The notes beneath the pieces were generated by a model. It saw only the letters and a program-made list of their open reading frames with translations. It had not been told where the DNA came from and did no database searches. Shown here piece after piece: positions 9,737-21,319 of a DNA stretch of 64,000 nt (positions are counted from its first letter, which is position 1; each line of letters starts with the position of its first letter). Both the position numbers and the translations under genes were made by a program. Source of the DNA: Anodontia alba (Eukaryota; Mollusca; Bivalvia; Lucinida; Lucinidae). The stretch lies in NCBI GenBank assembly GCA_964016985.1, contig OZ024823.1:37863687-37927686 (forward strand), given 5' to 3'.

Positions 9737-11495
9737 ACAAGAGGGCCATGCCCTGTAACGCTCACCTGAGTATCATAGTACTTTGAGAACCTGACCTAGA
9801 ACTGATCAAGGCAAACATTCTGATCAAAATTCAAAATGATTATATTAACAAGACAATGTTTGTTTGTTTGTGTTGAGGTTTTACGGCCCAGTCAACCCAA
9901 TGGGGTCATGTCGAGCACTGTCAGTTTACCTAACCACACGTTTACTGGGCAGGCTTAGTCCTCTAAGCGGTTAACCAGTATTGTGCACATTCTTTCGCCA
10001 GAAACTGACAACTGCCCTTCTTGAATCAGTGGAAGGGAACAAGACAATGTAGCATGTCTAATGGACTGTGAAATCAAGGTCAAGGTCAAATATGGATGAC
10101 TGCAGTCAAGAGGCCATGCTAAGATGTATGCATGTACTAAGTATCACCGGCTGTAGGAGCAACAGTTACTGAGAAACTGACCTAAACACAAACACTTCAC
10201 AAGTACCAAATATCACTCTTTAGGACCAATAATTACTGAGAAACTGACCTAAATGGAAAATAATTAAGAAAGTCACTGGACAGTGAAATATATGTCACCT
10301 AGAAATGATCAAAACAAACATTCTGAGAAAGATTCATGATGATCACTTCAAAAATGTGACCTCTAGAGCATCAACAAGGTTTTCCTTTGATTTGGCCTGG
10401 TGACCTAGTTTCTGATATCAAGTGACCCAGTTTTAAACTAGACCTAGAAATTATCAAGACAAACATTTTAAGCAATATTTATGATGATTATTTAAAAAAA
10501 TGTGTCCTCTGGAGTGTCAACAAGGTTTTCTTTTGATTTGGCCTGGTGACCTAGTTTTTGATCCCACGTGACCTGGTTTTAAACTTGACTTAGAAATCAT
10601 CAAGGCAAACATTTTGGGCAAGATTCATGATGACTGCTTCAAAAATGTGACCTCTAGAGTGTTAACAAGGTCATCCTTTGATTTGGCCTTGTGACCTAGT
10701 TTTTGACTCCAAGTGACCCAGTTTCAAACTTGACCTAGAAATCATCAAGACAAACATTTTGAGGAAGATTCATGATGATTGGTTCAAAACGGGGACCTCT
10801 AGAGTGTTAACAAGGTCTTCCTTTGATTTGGCCTGGTGACCTAGTTTTTGACTCCAAGTGACCCAGTTTCAAATCTGACCTAGAAATCAACAAGACAAAC
10901 ATTTTGAGCATGATTCATGATGATTGCTTCATAAATGTGACCGCTAGAGTGTTAACAAGGTTTCACACTGATGTGGCCTGGTATCCTAGTTTTTGACCCC
11001 ATGTGACCCAGTTTCAAACTTGACCTAAAATTTATCAAGACAAACATTTTGAGTAAGATCCATGATGATTGCTTCAAAAATGTCACCGCTAGAATGTTAA
11101 AAAGGTTTTCTGCTGAGTTGGCCTGGTGACCTAGTTTTTGACCCCAAGTGACCCAGTTTCAAACCTGACCTAGAAATCATCAAGGCAAACATTTTGAGCA
11201 ATATTCATTATGACTGCTTTAAAAATGTGACCTCTAGAGTGTTAACAAGTTTTTCCTTTGATTTGATCTGGTGACCTAGTTTTTAACCCCAAGTGACCCA
11301 GTATCAAACTTGACCTAGATTTTATAGAGGTAAACATTCTGGGCAAGTTTCATCAAGATTGGGTCAAAATTGTCTAAAGTGTTAACAAACTAGTTGTCGA
11401 CTACAGACAATGTATGATGGATGACGGAAAATGACGGACAATGGACAAAGGGTGATCACAATAGCTCATCCTGAGCTTTTGTTCAGGGGAGCTAA
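9737..11495 (+). mobile_element. Type I array element, core B
   Basis: Left end ACAAGAGGGCCATG-CCC (its left hairpin slightly deleted) plus CGCTCACCTGAGTATCATAG. The right end is an imperfect hairpin GCTCATCCTGAGC-TTTTG-TTCAGGGGAGC at about 11465-11493. About seven units of core B lie between, ending in a decayed GATGGATGACGGA tract. A SINE fragment is inserted at 9859-10037. The element interrupts a MITE. Confidence 0.65.
9859..10037 (-). mobile_element. SINE, 5' truncated but with a 12-bp TSD
   Basis: The body and CACAAACAAAC tail of the same minus-strand SINE, lacking the tRNA head. A perfect duplication AACAAGACAATG flanks it (9847-9858 and 10038-10049). The truncation therefore happened at insertion, as in target-primed reverse transcription, rather than by later deletion. 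Confidence 0.8.
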
Positions 11496-11497
11496 AA

Positions 11498-11706
11498 ACA
11501 CAACAGAATGTCATCTGCTACAAAGTTTGCTCAGTGCTTTATGAAGACATTTTGCAGCAGAAGACATTTTGATCATAAAAAGTTAGTGTAGAGTGTAATG
11601 CCTTCTAGGCAGACAGTTCACATGAAGTGCCAAGTATTTTTTATCTGAAAAATAATAGTCAAAGATTTAGAATGTAGTCTGCAACAATTTTGCTATAAGG
11701 GTTAAA
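11498..11706. repeat. MITE right arm and a second MITE half
   Basis: The part 11498-11541 completes the MITE begun at 9569. The part from about 11590 to 11706 is another half copy of family M: GGCAGACAGTTCACATGAAG, then TAGTCTGCAACAATTTTGCT and the end AAGGGTTAA. Confidence 0.5.
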
Positions 11707-11731
11707 CTATACTATCATGAATCAGAAAAAC

Positions 11732-12050
11732 GAAGTTTTTTAAAAGTAAAACATATTTTAAGGAGTAATACTTAACCTATAGATAATGTGCTATTCTCTT
11801 CTGTTTTCACACCTTCCACAGAAAAAACGACCTTTCAGTCGTTAAATAAAGTCTTAAACCAGAAGGTCCCTTAGGCAGTTACCTGTGTGACGTAACTCTT
11901 CCCGCTCAATTGACCACGTGTCAGTTTCTTTTATGTGTAAAACAATAGACACAATTAGGAGAGATAAGCGAGGGTGGACGGAGGGAGATAATTGATTATC
12001 TATAGGTTAAGTATTACTCGTTAAAATATGTTTTACTTTTAAAAAACTTC
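11732..12050. repeat. 56-bp inverted arms at the left end of the 9-kb element
   Basis: The stretch 11732-11787 is the inverse of 11995-12050 with one mismatch. The arms include the terminal CTATAGG motif and the flank TAAAAGTAAAACATATTTT. A tandem duplication of about 138 bp follows (about 11925-12062 and 12063-12201). The same block is present again at 14680-14955. Confidence 0.7.
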
Positions 12051-14464
12051 ATTTTAACTTCATGAAGTTTCTTTTATGTGTAAAACAATAGACACAATTA
12101 GGAGAGATAAGCGAGGGTGGACGGAGGGAGATAATTGATTATCTATAGGTTAAGTATTACTCGTTAAAATATGTTTTACTTTTAAAAAACTTCATTTTAA
12201 CTTCACACATTAACCTATAGATAATGTGCTAGAATTTGCAGAATAGGAGGGAGGTGCTCTCCTAATACTAACACCAATAATATCTCACCACTTCTGGTTA
12301 AGACTCAGGAAACTCTAAGGAATCAGATACATTCTAATTCTATATTTAATAGAAAGAGTGATCTAGATTCACAAAATAGCATATCTTTAAGGTGTTATGA
12401 TCTAACAACCGTATATATAATAGTAGACTCTAGAGGAAGCCAGTTCTTAAGTCTCAGAGACCTAACATTGCCCCCCCCCCCCCCCCCCCCTCTTTTTTTC
12501 TTTTTGGGAAACAACAATTGGCTTCAAAATGAAAAAGGAGTCATTGAGACATAACATAAATATCCCATCGCAAAGTAAGCTAGGAATATAGAAATATTTT
12601 CAAAACAAAATTTGTAAAACAAAAAAGCCAAGACCATACACTGTAAGTAGTCTATGTAGGGTCTTGAATAAATAAGGAAAAGTCTACTCGGTGGAGTTTC
12701 CTATAGATAACTGACATATGTAGATATTTTGGATAAAATTCTAGATATGTGAAGCTATGTAATTGTAATAGTCTAAGCTTTTAGAATTATAAACTAATTA
12801 GATTCTGTTAATTGGAGCGACAGGACAGTTTCCGATGAACAGACACAGACTTAAAATAACTATAATGTATAATTATTTCCCTTGATCAAATTAAAGAAGG
12901 GGAGATAATAAAAGTAGATGGAGTTTACTTAACTATAACTAAGTTATCCATCAGAAGAAAAAGGTATAGACAAACATAATGGTTAAAACTATTGCTAGAC
13001 TAATTGTATTACGAATTTTTAGTCAAGCAAAAAATAATACAGAGTTTGCATAAAACTGCTGGGAAGAAAAAACAACCTAAACCATTGATAATTAGTTTTG
13101 TCATAGACATATAAAAGCGTTTGATGTCCTGACAAAATAATAAAGAAGAAACTGTCAACATCATAACTTAAGAGTTTGACAGAGAATAAGAGAGATAAGA
13201 ATAAGGTTGATCGCAGCTAACTGTAAGACGGTCATAGTTTGGCTAAATCTTACCGTATTGATAAGATTAAGCAATAATAAATAAGCTGGATAGAATCTTT
13301 CTATACCAGAAGAATGCCATGAAAAGTACTCCTGCGTAAATAATCATGGAAATCAAGAAATGTTAAAAAATCCACTTTGAAATGACGAATCAAAATGTTC
13401 ATAAAAAGAGAAGGACTCAAAGAAAAAGTAATAGTGTGATAATCTCTGAAGAAAGATTATACAATAATACTGATTAATAATCTCAAAAAACACTTAATTT
13501 ATAAGTTAAGAGATAGTATTACTATTCTATACGCATATTTAAGAATAGTAAGAAATATATGAATACTAAATTAAAATTATACTACTGAACAAAATTCCTG
13601 CTATAAATAAAAGGTTAAGCGTAACTATTTATTAAGCAAGGAATTATTAAACATATAACTCGCTATAAAATTACTGCCCAGAAATTTTATAGATAAATAT
13701 TCAATCAAATTTTTAGAATTGAATATTAATAGAATAAAATCTATGTCTGCATAATTGGTAATTCTTGAAATATCAAATTACATACTCGCAAATGAATTCA
13801 GGAAGAAAAAATATATATACATATATATATACTCTCGAGATCTATGCGTAAACCATAGAGAGTAATAAAATAATAGTATTACCACGATCCCTGACGGAAG
13901 GGTAAAAACATGTATATGAAAGAGATAATAATTAATTTAACGTCATATAGGTTTAAGATAAAATTTGTTTAATCTTTAACCAATATGCAGCAACAGAGAC
14001 TCGATATTCTGTATTCGTACGTAGAAAAAGAGTACTTAGTCATTAGAATTTTGTATGATTGAAATAGAGATAATGGGATCTAAAAGGATGTATCTCCATG
14101 AACTGAATCGAAGGATAATATCCATTCTAAAAAACTAGGGCTTGTTTTAGGCTTAGTTTAACAAGCGTAGAATTGAATTATTTCCAAGTATTCATGAAGT
14201 TGTTATGCTCTGAATACTGAGAAAAATGTTAAAATATTGTTTAGAAAATAAACAAGTGACTGGTCCACAATGTTAGCTAGATTTAAACCTGGAACGTAGC
14301 GAGAAGGTCAATCTAACTTAAAAGTAAGATGAGAAAGATAAATAATGAAGATAGATATATAAATATCGGTATAATATATTATCTCCAACTATTATCAAAT
14401 AATCTGAATGTTTAAAAGCATAAATACTACTCGAAAGTTTATTTACCGAATGTATAATCGGAGA
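11821..14464. repeat. Duplicated block, copy 1 (2,644 bp)
   Basis: Nearly identical to 14577-17219: about seven substitutions and a poly-C length difference (20 C at 12471-12490 versus 19). It holds at least ten hairpins with perfect stems of 7-10 bp, for example 13096-13137, 13520-13550, 13593-13645, 13663-13692, 13696-13727, 14140-14166, 14187-14218 and 14237-14255. No coding sequence is seen. Confidence 0.85.
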
Positions 14465-14576
14465 GGTTTTAGCTGATTTGGCCAGGTGACCTAGTTTTTG
14501 ACCCCAAGTGACCCAGTTTCAAACTTGACCTAAACATCAAGGCAAACATTTTGAGCAAGATTCATGATGATTGCTT
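14465..14576. repeat. 112-bp filler between duplicated blocks, copied from core B
   Basis: Identical to 7078-7189 in the type I element 7.4 kb to the left; with the junction bases the identity runs over 118 bp (7078-7195). One base at the left junction and GAAAAA at the right junction are shared by both sources. Confidence 0.85.
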
Positions 14577-17219
14577 GAAAAAACGACCTTTCAGTCGTTA
14601 AATAAAGTCTTAAACCAGAAGGTCCCTTAGGCAGTTACCTGTGTGACGTAACTCTTCCCGCTCAATTGACCACGTGTCAGTTTCTTTTATGTGTAAAACA
14701 ATAGACACAATTAGGAGAGATAAGCGAGGGTGGACGGAGGGAGATAATTGATTATCTATAGGTTAAGTATTACTCGTTAAAATATGTTTTACTTTTAAAA
14801 AACTTCATTTTAACTTCATGAAGTTTCTTTTATGTGTAAAACAATAGACACAATTAGGAGAGATAAGCGAGGGTGGACAGAGGGAGATAATTGATTATCT
14901 ATAGGTTAAGTATTACTCGTTAAAATATGTTTTACTTTTAAAAAACTTCATTTTAACTTCACACATTAACCTATAGATAATGTGCTAGAATTTGCAGAAT
15001 AGGAGGGAGGTGCTCTCCTAATACTAACACCAATAATATCTCACCACTTCTGGTTAAGACTCAGGAAACTCTAAGGAATCAGATACATTCTAATTCTATA
15101 TTTAATAGAAAGAGTGATCTAGATTCACAAAATAGCATATCTTTAAGGTGTTATGATCTAACAACCGTATATATAATAGTAGACTCTAGAGGAAGCCAGT
15201 TCTTAAGTCTCAGAGACCTAACATTGCCCCCCCCCCCCCCCCCCCTCTTTTTTTCTTTTTGGGAAACAACAATTGGCTTCAAAAAGAAAAAGGAGTCATT
15301 GAGACATAACATAAATATCCCATCGCAAAGTAAGCTAGGAATATAGAAATATTTTCAAAACAAAATTTGTAAAACAAAAAAGCCAAGACCATACACTGTA
15401 AGTAGTCTATGTAGGGTCTTGAATAAATAAGGAAAAGTCTACTCGGTGGAGTTTCCTATAGATAACTGACATATGTAGATATTTTGGATAAAATTCTAGA
15501 TATGTGAAGCTATGTAATTGTAATAGTCTAAGCTTTTAGAATTATAAACTAATTAGATTCTGTTAATTGGAGCGACAGGACAGTTTCCGATGAACAGACA
15601 CAGACTTAAAATAACTATAATGTATAATTATTTCCCTTGATCAAATTAAAGAAAGGGAGATAATAAAAGTAGATGGAGTTTACTTAACTATAACTAAGTT
15701 ATCCATCAGAAGAAAAAGGTATAGACAAACATAATGGTTAAAACTATTGCTAGACTAATTGTATTACGAATTTTTAGTCAAGCAAAAAATAATACAGAGT
15801 TTGCATAAAACTGCTGGGAAGAAAAAACAACCTAAACCATTGATAATTAGTTTTGTCATAGACATATAAAAGCGTTTGATGTCCTGACAAAATAATAAAG
15901 AAGAAACTGTCAACATCATAACTTAAGAGTTTGACAGAGAATAAGAGAGATAGGAATAAGGTTGATCGCAGCTAACTGTAAGACGGTCATAGTTTGGCTA
16001 AATCTTACCGTATTGATAAGATTAAGCAATAATAAATAAGCTGGATAGAATCTTTCTATACCAGAAGAATGCCATGAAAAGTACTCCTGAGTAAATAATC
16101 ATGGAAATCAAGAAATGTTAAAAAATCCACTTTGAAATGACGAATCAAAATGTTCATAAAAAGAGAAGGACTCAAAGAAAAAGTAATAGTGTGATAATCT
16201 CTGAAGAAAGATTATACAATAATACTGATTAATAATCTCAAAAAACACTTAATTTATAAGTTAAGAGATAGTATTACTATTCTATACGCATATTTAAGAA
16301 TAGTAAGAAATATATGAATACTAAATTTAAATTATACTACTGAACAAAATTCCTGCTATAAATAAAAGGTTAAGCGTAACTATTTATTAAGCAAGGAATT
16401 ATTAAACATATAACTCGCTATAAAATTACTGCCCAGAAATTTTATAGATAAATATTCAATCAAATTTTTAGAATTGAATATTAATAGAATAAAATCTATG
16501 TCTGCATAATTGGTAATTCTTGAAATATCAAATTACATACTCGCAAATGAATTCAGGAAGAAAAAATATATATACATATATATATACTCTCGAGATCTAT
16601 GCGTAAACCATAGAGAGTAATAAAATAATAGTATTACCACGATCCCTGACGGAAGGGTAAAAACATGTATATGAAAGAGATAATAATTAATTTAACGTCA
16701 TATAGGTTTAAGATAAAATTTGTTTAATCTTTAACCAATATGCAGCAACAGTGACTCGATATTCTGTATTCGTACGTAGAAAAAGAGTACTTAGTCATTA
16801 GAATTTTGTATGATTGAAATAGAGATAATGGGATCTAAAAGGATGTATCTCCATGAACTGAATCGAAGGATAATATCCATTCTAAAAAACTAGGGCTTGT
16901 TTTAGGCTTAGTTTAACAAGCGTAGAATTGAATTATTTCCAAGTATTCATGAAGTTGTTATGCTCTGAATACTGAGAAAAATGTTAAAATATTGTTTAGA
17001 AAATAAACAAGTGACTGGTCCACAATGTTAGCTAGATTTAAACCTGGAACGTAGCGAGAAGGTCAATCTAACTTAAAAGTAAGATGAGAAAGATAAATAA
17101 TGAAGATAGATATATAAATATCGGTATAATATATTATCTCCAACTATTATCAAATAATCTGAATGTTTAAAAGCATAAATACTACTCGAAAGTTTATTTA
17201 CCGAATGTATAATCGGAGA
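14577..17219. repeat. Duplicated block, copy 2
   Basis: Second copy of 11821-14464, offset 2756 bp before and 2755 bp after the poly-C run. Here the sequence continues into the unduplicated right part, and an 8-bp stem (17161-17168 with 17219-17226) is complete. In copy 1 the breakpoint falls at the start of that 3' arm. Confidence 0.85.
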
Positions 17220-18950
17220 AACATTCAGTATGTTCAAAAAACGTATCACAAAAGTAAGATCTGACCAGGAACGTAGGTGCAGCACTTACTAAGTTGTGAA
17301 GTCAATATAAACATATTCTAAATTATAAATTGAAGCAGTGCATTTCAAAATCATCGAAACGTCTTGAAATGACTTATTGTGTGGAAAAATAAATAAATAT
17401 CCAGTTTCCGAAAAGATATTTATCTATATATATATAGACCATTTTTGATGCGGACTGGAAATCAAGATATTAATCTTTGCATTATTCGCAAACTGAACTT
17501 GAACTCTTAGCGAGAATTACTAAGATCCCTTTAACGAATGTAAACATAAAGAAGGGGTAAAGAGATAATTAAGTGTGTCTTAATTCTTTACCGGCTCGTA
17601 ATTAAGGATGTTTTCCCTTTTGTCTAAGCCTAGACTATAGATTGATTAATATGAATATAATAATATCTGCTATTATGAGGTAAACTCTCGTTAATTAACC
17701 TCTAAGCATATATCAAAAATGTATATGAACATAATCTAGAGCTTCGGTAAGTTTAGAGGAAGGAAATGATTGACTTTGGCAGTTTCTGAATAGTTACAAA
17801 GTCAATAAAAAAAAATATCAAAAGGAAAGTATTGTATATAATATCTAATTTAGGCAATAAAAATCTGTCACGTACTGAATAATTAATGCCTTTACTAAAT
17901 ATGTATCCATTGTCAATACCAAAGTGCAAGAAAATTTTGACTGACATGGACTCTAGTTACAAATAAAATATTAGAGGTATAGAGCTAGTCGAAGCAAAAC
18001 TATTCCTCAATAAGATAAAGTAATTGGGTCTAGAAATTATAATCATAATAAAATTATTATTCCAATATGAAGAATCTTCGGCGTAATAGATTCTTACTGA
18101 GGCAAAAATATCTGGTATATTGCTATTGTAGTCTTAAATGATCCAGAAGAAAAAATCAGGCAAAGTAAAGAACGTATCGAATTATATATATGCCTAAATA
18201 TAAGATTTTCTTCTTATTTATTATTTTATAGCAGAGTTTAGACAGAGCACGACTGACCTAGACCTAGACTCTTATATAATCAATCAAAAGATAGTATAAA
18301 ATAGAATAATAGCTTATCGGATCAACTATTTTCCATGTAGAAAAGGCAAAAGGAAAATATGTACCTCAACTAGAATTTTAAATCGTAGTAATCTAGAGAG
18401 GTAGCGAATAAATAAACAAAACTGTTAATTTATTTATCTGGTTGGTGTAAATTTCTGATACCTTAAGAATGAAAAATTAATAGAAAGTAGAAAAGATCGA
18501 TTGCTACTTTCTTGTCAATTTACTCCTTAGATTACATGCTGATTACATATAGGAGCATGTAGAAGAAAACAAGGGAGGAAAGAAGAAAATTTTTTTAGAT
18601 TTCATGTATATTTTTCTTCTTATAAATAACGATAGTTTTATAGTTCACCTTTGCCCTAGAGCCGAATAAGGTGAATATGTAAGAAGTTAATCTCTTTGTA
18701 GCGAATAAAAGAGATATAATTATAGCTGGAAGTATCTTCTACACTTAGTGAATGAATTGCGAATTTGATCGTAACCGATAATTCTTAATTCATTTTCAAT
18801 AATAAATATATATATAGAATTTAAGTCAAGTTCAAAAGTGACTGGATAGAATTCAACAATATAAGTGGCTACTAGGTATTAGAACCCATCGCTATCATTC
18901 CATAACCTATAACCCAAGACTACACATGTCTATAGTGGTTAATAAATAAA
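17220..18950. other. AT-rich hairpin chain, single-copy part
   Basis: No gene is seen. Stems I can pair by eye: 17247-17298 (CACAA and AGTAAG nested), 17341-17371 (8 bp perfect), 17401-17458 (CCAGT and CCG nested), 17556-17592 (GGTAAAG plus AATTAAG around a TGTGT loop), 17769-17806 (10 bp perfect, ATTGACTTTG), and 18005-18102 (CCTCAATAAG, 9 of 10, enclosing smaller stems). Recurrent TAGCGAATAAAAGAGATA-like motifs occur near 18410, 18700, 19100 and 19200. Confidence 0.6.
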
Positions 18951-18959
18951 TATATGTTG

Positions 18960-19800
18960 AGCGAGTACTAGTGACTAATCCGACACAAAGTCTACGAAAC
19001 TACTGCCCGGTGGAATTTCGTTAGAATGACCTGGCACTACTCTACGAAGTGCCTCCCGATGAAATTTTCATTAGAGCCGGAATTTAACCGCTTTCTAGCA
19101 AATGAAAGAGATAAAACATAATTTGAATGACCTGGCACTAGTCTACGAACTGCTGCCCGGTAAAATTTTTGTTATAGTCGGAAGTTTAACTCTTTCTAGC
19201 GGATAAAAGAGATAAAATATAAGTTAATTTAAAATATTAATGGAATTACACTCCTATAATAAGTCAATGGAATATTAAAGATTCTAGTCTGATTCGGGAA
19301 AGACTGTACAAAATTTTATGTATGAAAAGTTACTATGTATTTCACTTAATAACCTATATCCATTGACTTAAGCATGAATGGAGCTCTATGAACGATAATA
19401 GATTGTTCGGGAATTAGTGATTACTATTTTGACACTAGTTACCCGACATAATGACCGGACACTAGTATTCGTAACTGTTGCCCGGTAAAGTTACAAGTAA
19501 TTTGACAAATTGATCGGATAGTAGTATTCGTAACTCTAGTCCGATGAAAAAGGGAGATTATATATGAAAAACTGAGCGGGCACAAGTATTCGAAACTTTT
19601 TCCCCGATGATAATTAATTATTAGGCAAAAATTGACCAGACACTTTCTGTAAAAGTTTGCCTGGTGAAAAATCAGAAAAAATATAATAATATGACCGGGT
19701 ATAAGTATCAGAAATACTACTGATACTTTGCCCGGGAAAATTTTTTTAATAATTAGACATAATGACCGGAAGTTAGTATACGTGACTATTTTGTCCGGTG
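18960..19800. repeat. Array of GC-clamped hairpins, ~60-100 bp spacing
   Basis: Successive units have a GC-rich outer stem, an inner AGT/ACT pair and a small loop. Examples: 19033-19053 (GGCACT/AGTGCC), 19134-19157, 19454-19486 (ACCGG/CCGGT), 19513-19545 (ATCGGA/TCCGAT), 19577-19606 (CGGG/CCCG), 19635-19665 (ACCAG/CTGGT), 19695-19735 (CCGGG plus AAGTATCA), 19765-19799 (ACCGGA/TCCGGT). The outer stem changes on both sides together between units, which supports a paired structure. Confidence 0.65.
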
Positions 19801-19852
19801 AAATATGTCAAAAACTAAGTCTTTCCAGAAAATAATTAAATTATTGACTGGA

Positions 19853-20040
19853 GACTAGTTGACTGGTGACTGGTAACTGTTTGACTGGTGACTGGTTGAC
19901 TGGTGACTGGTGCCTGGTTGACTGGCACCTGGATGACTGGTGACTGGTTGACTGGCACCTGGTTGACTGGTGACTGGTGAAGCTGATTGACTGGTGCCTG
20001 GTTGACTGGTGACTGGATGACCGGTGACTGGTGACTGGTG
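19853..20040. repeat. CTGGTGA minisatellite
   Basis: Irregular tandem array of GACTGGTGACTGGTTGACTG and GTGCCTGGTTGACTGG type units. It directly follows the hairpin array, whose last units carry the same ACCAG/CTGGT words, so it may have grown from one stem arm. Confidence 0.75.
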
Positions 20041-20559
20041 GACTTAGACTTTATCGGATACTAAGTACCCAAAGATGCCACCTTGATGGGTCTTACCCCG
20101 GCAGTATAGCCATATGGGGTGGGGCTCCCATCAGTAAAGAATTGTCTTATAACCCATCAAGGGTTGACAAGTTCTTTACAATCAGCTTCTCCACCATGAG
20201 AATCTTTAGCCAACTGAAGATCTCTGCAAATAAAAGTCCAGGAAAAACATATCGTAATTGCTGAATAACCTGGAACGAAAAGAACAAAAAAAATTCTGCA
20301 TATATAAACACGACTATCGAACCGATCGCGCACGAGCGTTGTGCCGAATAGCGAGAGTCGCGAAAACGCATGTGGAAAAAGACCAGTCAAAAAATACATG
20401 AAATCGAAAATTGAAAATTTTAAATAATAACACAGAAAGTGAAAGGAGTGATAAATAAACAAAAGAAACACAAGGATACAGAAATTTATCCGTGAGGAAA
20501 GAAATAATCCAAATTTCTATCACAGGTAAATAATCCTTGTTGAATTTCTTTGTCCACAG
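20041..20559. other. GC-richer right part of the 9-kb element
   Basis: Composition changes here. A hairpin with an 11-bp perfect stem is formed by 20081-20091 and 20152-20162 (CCTTGATGGGT). A TATATAAA box lies at about 20297-20304, followed by CpG-rich DNA (CCGATCGCGCACGAGCG). A 77-codon plus-strand frame (20031-20264) and overlapping minus frames have no recognised domain. A promoter is possible but unproven. Confidence 0.35.
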
Positions 20560-20720
20560 AAAAGAAACTGACACGTGGTCAATTGAGCGGGAAGAGTTAC
20601 GTCACACAGGTAACTGCCTAAGGGACCTTCTGGTTTAAGACTTTAATTAACGACTGAAAGGTCGTTTTTTCTGTGGAAGGTGTGAAAACAGAAGAGAATA
20701 GCACATTATCTATAGGTTAA

Positions 20721-21066
20721 TGTATTATGAAGTTAAAATGTCATGTGTAATGATTATTTGGTGTTTTATGTTTCTTTCAACATTTTCAAATTATGTTGTC
20801 TGCTGAAATTTTTACCCAGCATGCTAAGTGTTAATAAAGAACAAAAAAAATTGGAGCTATGACATAAACAAGAATTCTGCAAAGTCCACGTTGCACCAGC
20901 ATTGAGCAAAATCAGCATAACATATAGAAAAGCAAGTAAAACTTTGTGACCTAAGGGCACAAAACAAGAAAACTTGTGATGGGTGAACTGATGGTAGTAA
21001 ATCTTATTATTTTAAAACCTGGCACATGGGCGGACTGCTGGATACTTTATCTATCAGTAGAGCTAA
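20721..21066. other. Flank of the 9-kb element, MITE debris
   Basis: Contains a fragment related to MITE family M (TGTTGTCTGCTGAAATTTTTACCCAGCATG at about 20788-20822) that also occurs near 490-520. The rest, including 20860-21066, holds nothing recognisable. Confidence 0.4.
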
Positions 21067-21313
21067 CTAGAAATATGAACACAGTACACGGATGCCCCTG
21101 CTGTGGGGTACCTGACTATAAAACTGCAAAATTCTACCTAGTACAAACGCCTTAACCTGAGTCTAACAGGATCACGTACGTACCTATGTATGTACATACC
21201 TACATACACACATTCATACAGAAGGGCGTACGCACATATGCACGTACCCATGTACACACGTATGGAAAACTGAAAAATTCTATGCCCCCGGCATCATTCG
21301 ATGCAGGGGCATA
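21067..21313. mobile_element. Short type III element
   Basis: Left part with ACACGGATGCCCCTGC, a TACGTACC/TACATACC simple-repeat stretch (about 21170-21260), and a right-end hairpin TATGCCCC-cg-GCATC-ATTC-GATGC-a-GGGGCATA (21281-21313). The hairpin matches the type III right ends at 59335 and 61469 in plan. No core array is present. Confidence 0.5.
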
Positions 21314-21319
21314 AAAACA

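Larger units (their letters stand above)
11772..20720. mobile_element. 9-kb hairpin-packed element with 161-bp TIRs
   Basis: The termini 11772-11932 and 20560-20720 are inverted copies differing at one base that I can see (GTTAAATAAAG versus GTTAATTAAAG). Both end TTAACCTATAGATAATGTGC inwards. The interior is AT-rich, has no frame with coding character, and contains a recent 2.64-kb duplication, a chain of short hairpins, a GC-clamped hairpin array (18960-19800) and a CTGGTGA minisatellite (19853-20040). TTAA at both ends would suit a piggyBac-like target site, but weaker homology continues outside it (GTATTA and GTTAAAAT on both sides), so the true ends are uncertain. No transposase is present. 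I do not recognise the family. Confidence 0.6.

Noticed and set aside
18960..19800. CRISPR-like array (regular short repeats with variable spacers).
   Set aside because: Repeats are not identical, spacing varies, no cas genes, and the genome is eukaryotic.
11772..20720. piggyBac-like element because both ends begin at TTAA.
   Set aside because: Weaker homology extends beyond the TTAA on both sides and the same motif occurs internally (12208, 12008), so TTAA is not shown to be a target duplication. Kept only as a possibility.
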